From NCBI RefSeq assembly GCF_000285555.1, contig NZ_HE610999.1:33641-67324 (forward strand): 33,684 nt of DNA. The letters run 5' to 3'. The translations under genes and the position numbers were made by a program. Position 1 is the stretch's first letter; every line of letters begins with the position of its first letter. The notes under the pieces were generated by a model that saw only the letters and a list, made by a program, of their open reading frames with translations, had not been told where the DNA came from and made no database searches. Positions 1 through 7,294 of this stretch are shown in pieces. The DNA is from Kurthia massiliensis. GTDB taxonomy: Bacteria; Bacillota; Bacilli; Bacillales_A; Planococcaceae.

Positions 1-459
1 ATGTTATCTCGAATTGCTACTGCTTCAGATATTGACCAACTCGTAGACCTTCGCCAACGCCAATTAATCGACGAAGGACAAACTGCAGAAGAGTTAATTG
101 AAACGGAGCTACATCATTTTTTTGCGAAACATTTCGGTAATGAAACCCTCGTGCAATGGGTCATTGAAGAACAAGATCAAATCATTGCGACAGCGGGTGT
201 ATTATTTTATGAATTTCCACCAAGCTTTATGAATAAAAGTGGCCTACGTGCATACGTCACGAATGTATTCACAGACCCTACTTATCGCGGGCAAGGTTTT
301 GCACCAGCGTTGTTAAATCGACTCGTCGTTGAAGCAAAACGCCGTAATGTGCGGAAGTTATTTTTAGAATCATCAACGATTGGGAAACCGGTATATCAAA
401 AATATGGTTTTATCGAAAATGACAGTTGGATGGAGCTCTGGGTAGATGCCCTTGATTAA
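1..459 (+). CDS. GNAT family N-acetyltransferase
   Basis: Predicted cytoplasmic acetyl-CoA-dependent N-acetyltransferase of 152 residues, the usual single-domain GNAT length. The acetyl-CoA pyrophosphate-binding motif is visible as YRGQGFAPALL (about residues 96-106), preceded by the beta-4 strand VTNVFTDP and followed by a typical C-terminal PVYQKYGFIEND. The substrate cannot be told from sequence. The ATG is the first base of the window, so its ribosome binding site is not visible; MLSRIATASDIDQL is a normal GNAT start, but an upstream start outside the window cannot be excluded. It ends at a bidirectional terminator shared with the convergent lipoprotein gene. Confidence 0.85.
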   Translation: MLSRIATASDIDQLVDLRQRQLIDEGQTAEELIETELHHFFAKHFGNETLVQWVIEEQDQIIATAGVLFYEFPPSFMNKSGLRAYVTNVFTDPTYRGQGFAPALLNRLVVEAKRRNVRKLFLESSTIGKPVYQKYGFIENDSWMELWVDALD

Positions 460-462
460 ATC

Positions 463-499
463 AAAAAAAGCATGAAGGAATGATTCTTTCATGCTTTTT
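463..499. terminator. Bidirectional intrinsic terminator
   Basis: Inverted repeat AGCATGAA...TTCATGCT with short GAAT/ATTC inner arms, flanked by an A run on the left and a T run on the right. It lies between the acetyltransferase stop and the stop of the leftward lipoprotein gene, so it can serve both. Confidence 0.85.
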
Positions 500-504
500 C
501 GCCG

Positions 505-855
505 TTATAGTGGTGCTGATGTGATATATTCTTCGCCATTTTCATCTTCGACAATGCGTTTCCCTGTTTTCTTCAATTTCATCGATACATTTTCTCCCGT
601 AATCATATACGTATCACCTTTAACTTTTACAACTACGTTTTTATACGTCTTCTTTTCAACTGTCGTCGATTTTTGCGTATCCATGTAAGGTTTTACGTTC
701 GTTGTTCCTTTTTGGATTTCTAATGTGTTGCCATCAAACGTCATGACTTTCATTTGATTGTCACGCCCGACAAGTTGTTGTCCTTCTAATGGATTTTTCA
801 CGCCGCTACAACCTGCTAATAAGATGACTAACATAGCTACTAATAGTCCTTTCAT
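505..855 (-). CDS. Small lipoprotein, third gene of a sigma-factor operon
   Basis: Exported lipoprotein of about 116 residues. The N-terminus MKGLLVAMLVILLAGCSG has a positive residue, a hydrophobic core and a lipobox LAGC, so the cysteine should be lipidated and the protein held on the outer face of the membrane. The mature part is a small, lysine-rich, beta-rich domain (VVVKVKGDTYMITGENVSMKLKKTGK) of unknown function. I chose the ATG at 855 because AAGGAG sits 8 nt upstream of it; the earlier GTG and ATG overlap or abut that ribosome binding site. It starts 5 nt after the anti-sigma-like gene stops, so the three leftward genes form one operon. By context it may be a target or sensor of the ECF system; that is inference. 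Confidence 0.75.
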   Translation of the reverse strand: MKGLLVAMLVILLAGCSGVKNPLEGQQLVGRDNQMKVMTFDGNTLEIQKGTTNVKPYMDTQKSTTVEKKTYKNVVVKVKGDTYMITGENVSMKLKKTGKRIVEDENGEEYITSAPL

Positions 856-860
856 CTCCA

Positions 861-1532
861 TCACTCCTTCACATCATACCGTTGTATGTGTAGTTGTTTT
901 TTACGTCCGTCTTGGAATGTTAATACGATACGCGTTGGCGTTTTCCACTGCACGCTCGCTACTTGTTCATACGTTTTTTTCACTTCTGGCGGATCTAATT
1001 CAAATGTTCGGTCAATGAATGCGAGCCGATACCCTTTTTCCGTTTGTAGCAACAATAAAATCAATTTACTATCTGGCGATAACTGTTCATCGATTAACGT
1101 TGCTTCGCCAAACGTCGCTACATAATCCGTTGTGTGTTTTTGTAAACCCATTGCAAGTTCACAAAACGCCGCGCCACACTTTGTAGTAATGTAATCCCCT
1201 TCAAACAGTTGAGATGGCGTAAAATATAGCGTCGTCGCTTTCCCGTCGTTTAAATACGTCATTAATGTGTCATAAAAATCAACAGTAACCATTTTTGTCG
1301 CGCCTGTTTTTTCCTCAGTCATCGTTTTCGTTTCAACGATTGTTGCCGTTTGTGATGGCGGTCGCTGTAACGTCATAAACGTAATACACATTACTGCGAT
1401 AACAATCGGTGCGATCCACCAGATTCGTCGAGGCTTCTGTTTTCGTTTCGTTATGACATGTTGTCGAATGCGTTGTTCACTTGCAGTCGTATCCCCAATT
1501 TTTTGTCGTAGCTGCTTTTCAATGTCATTCAT
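861..1532 (-). CDS. Probable anti-sigma factor, single-pass membrane protein
   Basis: About 223 residues with a basic cytoplasmic N-terminal tail (MNDIEKQLRQ... to KRKQKPRR), one transmembrane helix at about 37-55 (IWWIAPIVIAVMCITFMTL) and a large extracytoplasmic domain. This is the layout of membrane-bound anti-sigma factors encoded just after an ECF sigma gene. I see no clear zinc-binding ZAS motif, so the assignment rests on topology and position. The ATG at 1532 overlaps the sigma stop (ATGAATGA) and has GGGAG 10 nt upstream; a longer reading into the sigma gene is less likely. Expected to hold the sigma factor at the membrane until a signal arrives (family knowledge). Confidence 0.65.
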   Translation of the reverse strand: MNDIEKQLRQKIGDTTASEQRIRQHVITKRKQKPRRIWWIAPIVIAVMCITFMTLQRPPSQTATIVETKTMTEEKTGATKMVTVDFYDTLMTYLNDGKATTLYFTPSQLFEGDYITTKCGAAFCELAMGLQKHTTDYVATFGEATLIDEQLSPDSKLILLLLQTEKGYRLAFIDRTFELDPPEVKKTYEQVASVQWKTPTRIVLTFQDGRKKQLHIQRYDVKE

Positions 1533-2031
1533 GAAATAACAACTCCCATTCTGTATCACTTAATGCGATTTTTAATTTTTGTTGTGCCTTTTGAAAACGA
1601 TAATGAACGGTACTTGGTGCTAAATGTAGTAATGCCGCAATTTCTTTTAATGTGTAATGTTCATAAAAATATAAAATAATCATTTCACGATATTTCATCG
1701 GCAATGCGAGTACCGCTTCTGCAATTGCTAACCGTTCCTCTTCTTCCACAACGTAATTTTGTTGCCGATAGCTCGCCGTAAAATAATTCGTCAACTGATG
1801 CGTTCGGTAACGCCAACTCTTCAAGTAATCTTTCGAGCGATTAATCGTCATGCGCGTTAAATACGTTTGCAACGATGATTGTTCACGAAATTGCGTCTGT
1901 TTTTCAAAAAACGTTACGAACACATCTTGTACAATATCCTCTGCCGCATGAAAATCTTTCACATAGAGATAACTCATATGTAAGAGTGGGCGCGTATACG
2001 TATCGACAATTGATTGCCACTGCTCGTCCAT
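1525..2031 (-). CDS. ECF-type RNA polymerase sigma factor
   Basis: 168 residues, standard for group 4 sigma factors. Region 2 is visible as YLYVKDFHAAEDIVQDVFVTFF and region 4 as LALPMKYREMIILYFYEHYTLKEIAALLHLAPSTVHYRFQKAQQKLK, with the helix-turn-helix at LKEIAALLHLAPSTVHYRFQ. It would direct core RNA polymerase to ECF promoters, probably including its own. The ATG at 2031 is preferred because the upstream GTG touches the purine-rich GAGGAA ribosome binding site. It overlaps the following anti-sigma-like gene by 8 nt, so the two are translationally coupled. The stimulus and regulon are unknown. Confidence 0.9.
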   Translation of the reverse strand: MDEQWQSIVDTYTRPLLHMSYLYVKDFHAAEDIVQDVFVTFFEKQTQFREQSSLQTYLTRMTINRSKDYLKSWRYRTHQLTNYFTASYRQQNYVVEEEERLAIAEAVLALPMKYREMIILYFYEHYTLKEIAALLHLAPSTVHYRFQKAQQKLKIALSDTEWELLFHE

Positions 2032-2056
2032 CGCTATCACTTCCTCTTCTACATAT

Positions 2057-2086
2057 TAGACGAATGTATGCAAAATTTATCCAACT
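2057..2086 (-). promoter_or_regulatory. Candidate ECF autoregulatory promoter
   Basis: On the minus strand a CGTCTA element (2062-2057), typical of ECF -10 regions, lies about 25 nt before the sigma factor start. Seventeen nt upstream is GTTGGA, a weak candidate -35. The -10 is convincing, the -35 is not. Confidence 0.35.
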
Positions 2087-2131
2087 TTTTTAAAAATTTA
2101 TTTTATAATAAAGCAAAAGGGAGGCAAAACG

Positions 2132-2716
2132 ATGAAAAAATTATGTATGATTGTCGCGGGAACTGCTGCACTATTGTTCTCATCGACAACTGCTTCAGCA
2201 GCAATGAGTACGAAGGCGTATCAGCCGTCAAAATCTTATTCACACTATGTCTTTAAAGAGTTCGATAAAAAAGGGAAACAAACACACATATGGAACGAAA
2301 AATTAGTGAAATCTGGTGCTATGAAAGGAACTTGGCAAGACCTATCTCAAGGAGATGTTTATACAAGCTATGATTATCATAAAACATACGGATTAACTGC
2401 CGCTGGTGGTACAAAATATAATTTCCAAAATGGTAGCATTCGTTTTTGGGATTTATTGCCTGCGACTGTGAAAAAAGGTCAAACAGGACATTTAGAAGGT
2501 AGCGACTTTAGTCAAAATCCGTATAAAATTTTATCGACAAATGCAAAAGTAAAAACGCTAAATGGTACATATCAAAAAGCAATTAAAATTTGGGTAAAAC
2601 AATACGGTGAAAATACGATTTCATATTATGTAAAAAATCGTGGGAAAGTTAAAACTCAAACGTTATATCAAGGTGAGTATAAAACAACCTATGTCCTCTA
2701 CAAAGTTAAAAAATAA
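2132..2716 (+). CDS. Small secreted protein of unknown function
   Basis: 194 residues beginning with a clear Sec signal peptide (MKKLCMIVAGTAALLFSS) and a signal peptidase I site near ASA-AMS (about residue 24). The mature protein is lysine- and tyrosine-rich with many short beta-prone stretches (TYQKAIKIWVKQYGENTISYYV) and no cysteine, as for many Bacillales exported proteins. I recognise no catalytic motif. GGGAGG stands 8 nt before the ATG. A TATAAT at about 2104-2109 may be its -10. It is divergent from the ECF operon across about 100 nt, so it could be a regulon member, but nothing shows that directly. Confidence 0.7.
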   Translation: MKKLCMIVAGTAALLFSSTTASAAMSTKAYQPSKSYSHYVFKEFDKKGKQTHIWNEKLVKSGAMKGTWQDLSQGDVYTSYDYHKTYGLTAAGGTKYNFQNGSIRFWDLLPATVKKGQTGHLEGSDFSQNPYKILSTNAKVKTLNGTYQKAIKIWVKQYGENTISYYVKNRGKVKTQTLYQGEYKTTYVLYKVKK

Positions 2717-2787
2717 TAAAAAATGGACCGCTTTATAGAACTGACCCACAAAAGTGAGACAGTGAAAAAGACACTTCTTTTTAGCTG

Positions 2788-2884
2788 AATTTGACGGACG
2801 CTTTCCATGGCAGAAGCCTCCTCGCTCGCAAGCTCTCTGTGGGGTCTTCTGCTCATGCTTTTCCACTAGGAGTCGCCGTCAAAT
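2788..2884. repeat. 97-nt imperfect palindromic dispersed repeat
   Basis: The outer arms are TTTGACGG...CCGTCAAA, followed inward by CGCTTTCCA / TGGAAAAGC, then GCAGAAG / CTTCTGC, around a GC-rich centre with GAGGAGG and GAGCTTGCGAGCGA. I recognise it from memory as a member of a palindromic family scattered through Bacillaceae/Planococcaceae genomes (GGCGACTCCT...GGAAAGCGTCCGTC). Here it lies inside IS copy 1, downstream of the transposase reading frame. It should fold into a long hairpin in RNA or single-stranded DNA. Confidence 0.6.
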
Positions 2885-3739
2885 TTTTGTTGAACCATCT
2901 TTTTCCGGTGCTGTACTGGAGAAAGGTGGTTTAACTTTGCCAAAATTCAAGTATTATTATAGTAGTTGATGTATGCTTGAACGGTTTGAATGACAACTTC
3001 ATTTGTTGTTCTCAAAAGCCCTTCAAGATAAAACGTTTCACACTTTAAGCTGGCGTGGAACGTTTCAATGATGGCGTTATCAGCGGGCGTTCCTTTACGG
3101 GACATGCTCATGATAACGCCTTTTTGTTTGACCGCTTGTTGATATTCATGCGATGTATAGACAGACCCTTGATCACTATGTAGCACACAACCTGACGGTA
3201 GGTCTTGTAGTTGGTTTAGCGTATCTAATGCGAATGCGGTGTCTTGTTTATCATGAATCGTATAAGCAATAATTTCTCGATTAAACACATCCATAATAGT
3301 TGAAAGATATAATAGTTTATCCCCAAAAGGCAAGTAGGTCACATCGGTTACGAGTTTTTTGAAGAGGACGATCTGTCGTAAAATGACGATTTAAAATATT
3401 TTCGGCAACGATTGCAGTCCTGTCAGGCTTTTGACGATATCGTTTCTTTTTCACGACACACTGCCACTCATGATCACGCATAATACGTTGTAAAGTGCCT
3501 TTACTAATGGTGTGTTCTTGTTGAAGAAGCGCACTGATTTTGCGATAGCCATAGCGGAATCGATGTTTTATACAAAGTTCACGAATTGTGTTTTCTAAGT
3601 GGTGCTTCTTCTTTTTTGGTGGTGATTTTCTCCATCTATAATAGGTTGCACGTGCCACGTTAACTGCTTTTAGCCCGTCTTTAAGTGGAAATCTTTCGCG
3701 TAATGTTTCGATAGTTTGAAAAAAGATTTGTTGAATCAC
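2866..3739 (-). pseudogene. IS3-family transposase OrfB, frameshifted and with a nonsense codon
   Basis: DDE integrase-type transposase. The N-terminal part (HTH_21-like, ARATYYRWRKSPPKKKKHH, then LQRIMRDHEWQCVVKKKRY) is in one frame. The catalytic part is in another: TDVTYLPFGDKLLYLSTIMD holds the first Asp, LHSDQGSVYTS the second, NAIIETFHASLK the Glu. The break is a run of six A at 3355-3360 where five would keep frame, an apparent +1 insertion. A second lesion is a TGA at about 2944-2946 where the family has Arg (YYNNT-R-I); reading through it gives ILAKLNHLSPVQHRKK, the normal IS150-like tail, down to a TAG at 2866. Two lesions argue for real decay rather than one sequencing error. Confidence 0.85.
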
Positions 3740-4046
3740 TTCCTTCCCGATACGATGTACTTTTTTAAAAGCTTCATTTGAATCGTTAGTATTTCATTTT
3801 TTAACTTTAACGCTGTTAGTTCATCTAATTCTTCTTCAAACGGTCCTTTTCCAAAACGATATTGTTTACCGATTGGTTGTTGTAAACGATGTAAATCACC
3901 ATTTTTATACCACTTTACCATTGACAAATTTGACTGTCATTCTTAATCCCACATACGTTCATAATTTCTTTCACTGGCACTTGTGCCAACTTCATCTTGA
4001 TCACTTTCATTTTTGTTTCGTATGAATATACTTGTTTTTTACTCAT
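3736..4046 (-). pseudogene. IS3-family OrfA, frameshifted
   Basis: The start MSKKQVYSYETKMKVIKMKL is at 4046 behind a GTAGGTG site. The frame reaches QICQW and then a stop; a one-base shift near 3918-3920 recovers VKWYKNGDLHRL...GPFEEELDELTALKLKNEIL, the leucine-rich C-terminal part. The intact sequence would need one more G (TGG GTA AAG TGG), so one G has been lost. OrfA normally supplies the helix-turn-helix that binds the IS ends. The stop overlaps the GTG start of orfB. Confidence 0.8.
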
Positions 4047-4190
4047 CAAAAAACACCTACAAAGATTTTATACCCTTGAAAGTGTCTTTATCTTTTTATG
4101 TTGTCTCAGATTTTTAGGTCAGTTCCAACAAGTACTTGTCTTATACTTTCTCAATGATTTACAGATTTTTTTGCACCTAACTTATATAAA

Positions 4191-4340
4191 TCAACTGTCT
4201 TTAGTATTCTTTAATGAAATTATTAAAAAACCCGTAATAACTCCAATTAAAAATTTAAAAATTAAAGGAATATCATTTAAAAAGAAACCAATTATAATTG
4301 CGCTTACTCCACCCAACAACATTGCATAAAAAAATTTCAA
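4191..4340 (-). CDS. 49-aa two-helix membrane protein, possible immunity-type partner
   Basis: A short leftward frame starting at TTG (4340-4338) with AAGGAG 8 nt upstream. It encodes about 49 residues: MKFFYAMLLGGVSAIIIGFF, then a turn LNDIPL, then IFKFLIGVITGFLIISLKN and a charged tail ending KDS. Two transmembrane segments (about 6-21 and 28-43) nearly fill it. An ATG at 4361 is in frame but has no ribosome binding site. It is divergent from the secreted glycine-rich protein at 4406, sharing 65 nt of upstream DNA, and sits in an AT-rich island between IS copies. The small size, hydrophobicity and pairing resemble bacteriocin immunity genes; this is inference and I recognise no family. Confidence 0.5.
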   Translation of the reverse strand: MKFFYAMLLGGVSAIIIGFFLNDIPLIFKFLIGVITGFLIISLKNTKDS

Positions 4341-4405
4341 AAAAACATCTCCTTTCCCCATTTATATTAACAAAAATGGTAATACAAAGAAAAGGTGGTG
4401 ATTAA

Positions 4406-4945
4406 ATGTATAAAAAATTAATATCAGTAATTATAGCAATTTTATTTCTTAATCTAATTATGCCAATTATAAGTAACGCTAAAGAGAGTGACGTCCCTTT
4501 AATTAAACCTTCATCAATTGAAGACAAAAATGAAGTTTTAGAAAATTGTTTATTAGAAGAAGTACTTAACAATTCAAACAGTGATAATATAACAACAATG
4601 GATTTACCTGGAGATTTTACAAACCTTTGTAAAATTGTAAAATCAGAAAATACAAGCTCTAAAAACTACGATAATACGGATTATGCTATTAAATTATTCG
4701 TAGGTGGTTCAGCTGCTGGTTTGTTAGCTTATATGACTAAAGGTAAATTAGGTGCACTAATGTCATCTGGATTAGGTGCTGTTTATGCAGGATTTGTAAG
4801 TAAAAATTCAACTGTATATATGACAGTCCAACAAAGATTATGTAATGATTCAACAGGAGCTAATAGATACGCAATAATCAAATACTATTCAGACAAAAAA
4901 AGATCAAAACATATATACACCGAATACAAAAAAATAGGCGTTTAA
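4406..4945 (+). CDS. Secreted protein with glycine-zipper hydrophobic segment, possible toxin
   Basis: 179 residues. A Sec signal peptide (residues 1 to about 25, ending IISNA-KE) is followed by an acidic, Asn/Ser-rich region and then a hydrophobic, glycine-rich stretch at about 94-120 (IKLFVGGSAAGLLAYMTKGK, then LGALMSSGLGAVYAGF). The C-terminus is basic and tyrosine-rich. Cysteines are at about 48, 75 and 146. AGGTGG lies 7 nt before the ATG. A membrane-active segment inside an exported protein, next to a divergent tiny membrane protein and a plasmid Rep remnant, suggests a bacteriocin-like toxin brought in by a plasmid. I do not recognise the family, so function is not assigned. Base use is visibly more AT-rich than in the chromosomal genes on either side. 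Confidence 0.6.
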   Translation: MYKKLISVIIAILFLNLIMPIISNAKESDVPLIKPSSIEDKNEVLENCLLEEVLNNSNSDNITTMDLPGDFTNLCKIVKSENTSSKNYDNTDYAIKLFVGGSAAGLLAYMTKGKLGALMSSGLGAVYAGFVSKNSTVYMTVQQRLCNDSTGANRYAIIKYYSDKKRSKHIYTEYKKIGV

Positions 4946-4964
4946 AAAATTTAAAGAAAAAATC

Positions 4965-5632
4965 CTAAAATAACTGACTGTGTCTAATTACATAATTTTT
5001 TAATCCAACATGCCAATATGCCATGACATCTATCGCACCATTTGCAACATCATTTGAATCATCAATATGAATCAATTGCCATTTTCTGCGTCACTTAAAT
5101 CTAATTCCTTATGTATTTCTTTTAAAATTCCACCATACGAAATTAATCGTTTATAAGCTAAAGCTTTATCCAAATGAACCACCGTTTCAATATTTGTCAG
5201 TGTTACTCGATCCCCTTTAATAATATCCGAATCTTTCACTGGATATTTTGAAACTTCAAAGACTGCTTTCTCTTCTGCTCTGCAATGGCTTCTTGTATCT
5301 CTTCGTCTATTTCAACAATATTTGTAGAATCCTTTTTAGCTTTCACTCGTTCCACATTTACAATCGGCATATAATCTAATTTCATTGCCTTTTTCCACAT
5401 CGCTGCCCAATCAGCTTGCTTTATATAATTACGTCCAAAATAATCATTTGGAACCGCCATTAAAACATGGAATTGAGGATGATATGTACCATAGTTTTCA
5501 CTTGTATATTTACGGTTACGCGTTACTTCCATCGCTCGAAAATAACCTTTCACCGATTTTTTAAATTTTGCATAACCAGAAAATCTATTCCATGCTTTTG
5601 TCATTTGATCCATTGTATTTTTCAGCTCATGA
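4965..5632 (-). pseudogene. Rolling-circle plasmid Rep protein (Rep_1 type), truncated and frameshifted
   Basis: The middle part reads LKNTMDQMTKAWNRF, SVKGYFRAMEVTRN, then YHPQFHVLMAVPNDYF, QADWAAMWKKAMKLDYMPIV. This matches the HUH region of pUB110/pC194-type Rep proteins; the motif is HPQFH where HPHFH is usual. A shift near 5275 recovers KAVFEVSKYPVKDSDI...LDKALAYKRLISYGGILKEI, and a second near 5078 recovers LIHIDDSNDVANGAIDVMAY, WHVGLKNYVIRHSQLF and the stop at 4965. The N-terminus is missing: the frame instead runs in from IS3 transposase sequence (ASLKCKTFYLEG) at about 5631. It cannot encode a working initiator. It marks an old plasmid integration or rearrangement. Confidence 0.85.
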
Positions 5633-6017
5633 CCTTCAAGATAAAATGTTTTGCACTTTAAGCTGGCGTCTCGCTGCAAAATCCCTGTTTAATACATTTT
5701 CTGCCACAATTGCGGCAGTTCCCGGTTTATGATGATACTTTTTCGGTTTTACAATACAGTTCCAACCATTCTCACGCATTATACGCTGCACCGTGCGTTT
5801 GTTGAAGAAGCGCACTGATTTTACGATAACCATACTGGAGCCGGTGTTTACGACAAAGTTTATAAATTTTGTTTTCTAGGTGGTGCTTTTTCTTTGTTGG
5901 AGGGGCTTGTTTCCATAGGTAATGGGTTGAACGTGCGACTCCTACTGCTGCTGATACTTGTTTCAAAGGGAATCGTTCACTTAATATCTTGATAATTTGG
6001 AATGAAATTTGCTTCAT
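5631..6017 (-). pseudogene. IS3 copy 2 OrfB remnant lacking the catalytic core
   Basis: Starts MKQISFQIIKILSERF at an ATGA overlap with orfA and runs to KISALLQQTH. A small deletion follows, and another frame continues with TVQRIMRENGWNCIVKPKKY to AENVLNRDF. A larger deletion then joins directly to ASLKCKTFYLEG. About 100 residues holding all three DDE positions (compare copy 1) are gone. Non-functional. Confidence 0.8.
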
Positions 6018-6328
6018 CCCTTCCTTTTCCATTCGCTGTACTTTTTTAGTAAGGTATTTTGAATAGCTAACACTTCATTTTTAATTTTTAACTGTTCCAT
6101 CTCACTCATGCCTTCTTCATAAGGTCCTTTACTATAGCTATATTGCTTGCCAATTAGCTGTTCTAATCGATGCAACTCCCCATCTTTAAACCATTTCGCC
6201 TACTGATAGATTTGTGTTTCATTTTTAATCCCCCATACCTCCTTCACTTCTTTTGTTGGCACTTGTGTTAATTTCATTTCAATCGCTTTTATTTTTGTTT
6301 CATACGAATATACTTGTTTTTTACCCAT
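6014..6328 (-). pseudogene. IS3 copy 2 OrfA with an internal stop
   Basis: MGKKQVYSYETKIKAIEMKL through IKNETQIYQ, then TAG at 6200-6202, then AKWFKDGELHRLEQLIGKQY to the normal end. In copy 1 the equivalent codon is TGG (Trp), so this is a TGG-to-TAG nonsense change. The rest of the frame is intact and its stop overlaps the orfB start. Confidence 0.8.
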
Positions 6329-6407
6329 CAAAAAACACCTCCAAAGTTTTTGTACCCTGAAAGTGTCTTTCTCTTTTTATGTTGTCTCAATTCTTTAGGT
6401 CAGTTCC

Positions 6408-7294
6408 CCCGTACTTGGGTGAGACTAGGCGCAATTAGCGCATTTATTCGCAAAACCGAAGATTTCAATCCACTCACCCGTACTTGGGTGAGACCATCTT
6501 AGACGTACAACTCAACGCAGATGCAATATTTCAATCCACTCACCCGTACTTGGGTGAGACGTTAACCCTGTCGTTGCTAGGTATTCCATACGAATTTCAA
6601 TCCACTCACCCGTACTTGGGTGAGACATCTTAGAAAAAATCAAAGCAACAGCACACATTATTTCAATCCACTCACCCGTACTTGGGTGAGACGACACAAA
6701 AATAATAATATGCCTCGTTGTTTGTGATTTCAATCCACTCACCCGTACTTGGGTGAGACTTACTGCTGTCATCTTTAACCCTCCAATAATTTATTTCAAT
6801 CCACTCACCCGTACTTGGGTGAGACGTGTCGAAACAATGCTATTGCACAGTTCAGGTATTTCAATCCACTCACCCGTACTTGGGTGAGACGAGGTAACAA
6901 CAGTGGAAGTGGCACAGGGCATCGTGATTTCAATCCACTCACCCGTACTTGGGTGAGACGTGTCGAAACAATGCTATTGCACAGTTCAGGTATTTCAATC
7001 CACTCACCCGTACTTGGGTGAGACGTTTTTATTCTTATCCTTGCAATCAAAAACGCGGAATTTCAATCCACTCACCCGTACTTGGGTGAGACAAAGTAGC
7101 GGGTACAGCCGTCGGTGGACTGATGATTTCAATCCACTCACCCGTACTTGGGTGAGACATTAACTTTGCTGTTAACAACGAGTTATTAGACAAATTTCAA
7201 TCCACTCACCCGTACTTGGGTGAGACGATAATTCGCACGGTGTTAGGAATTGGCGATCATAATTTCAATCCACTCACCCGTACTTGGGTGAGAC
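6408..7294 (-). CRISPR. CRISPR array 1, type I-C, 13 spacers, leader-distal end cut by IS3
   Basis: Thirteen full 33-nt repeats plus one truncated repeat at 6408-6425. On the plus strand each repeat starts ATTTCAATCC and carries a hairpin CTCACCC-GTACTT-GGGTGAG before the final AC. The reverse complement, ending GTGGATTGAAAT, is the type I-C form, so transcription is leftward from the leader at 7295 onward. Full repeats start at 6462, 6528, 6594, 6660, 6727, 6793, 6858, 6927, 6992, 7060, 7126, 7194 and 7262. Spacers are 32-36 nt. The spacers at 6826-6857 and 6960-6991 are identical. The oldest end of the array is missing because IS copy 2 cuts the first repeat. Confidence 0.98.

Larger units (their letters stand above)
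2737..4128 (-). mobile_element. IS3-family (IS150-like) insertion sequence, inactivated copy 1
   Basis: About 1.39 kb. Imperfect terminal inverted repeats: GAACTGACCCACAAAAGTG and onward at 2738 matches, in inverted sense, the end near 4127 (GAACTGACCTAAAAATCTG); both continue into AGACA and AAAAAG...ACACTT. Inside are leftward orfA and orfB with IS150-type protein sequence. Both frames are broken and the end of orfB carries a stop. No convincing target duplication is visible. The element holds an unusual 97-nt palindrome between the transposase end and the left terminal repeat. Confidence 0.85.
5631..6406 (-). mobile_element. IS3-family copy 2, truncated and internally deleted
   Basis: The right end (6355-6406) is nearly identical to that of copy 1: GAAAGTGTCTTT, TTTTTATGTTGTCTCA, TAGGTCAGTTCC. 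The orfA and orfB sequence is clearly related to copy 1 but diverged. The left end is absent: transposase sequence stops at FYLEG (about 5631) and plasmid rep sequence follows. The outer end abuts a CRISPR repeat cut in its middle at about 6407. Confidence 0.85.

Noticed and set aside
3317..3360. Programmed ribosomal frameshift at the A6 run in orfB of IS copy 1
   Set aside because: IS3 elements use programmed -1 shifting between orfA and orfB, not in the middle of orfB at the first catalytic Asp; a separate nonsense codon downstream also supports decay.
2737..4128. Clean target-site duplication flanking IS copy 1
   Set aside because: The bases outside the two terminal repeats (TTATA on the left, CAACA on the right) do not match convincingly, so none is claimed.
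3997..4329. A 110-residue plus-strand frame over the right IS end and the region after it
   Set aside because: It crosses the IS terminal repeat and the antisense of the 49-aa gene, has no ribosome binding site and no recognisable protein pattern.
5236..5679. A 147-residue leftward frame as a real fusion protein of transposase and Rep
   Set aside because: Both ends are broken: the N-terminal 16 residues are transposase debris and the C-terminus leaves the Rep frame before its conserved end. It is a chance in-frame junction of two pseudogenes.
6512..7163. Several open frames on both strands across array 1 with repeated FNPLTRTWVR or SHPSTGEWIEI peptides
   Set aside because: They are translations of the CRISPR repeat; no ribosome binding site and no gene-like sequence between repeats.
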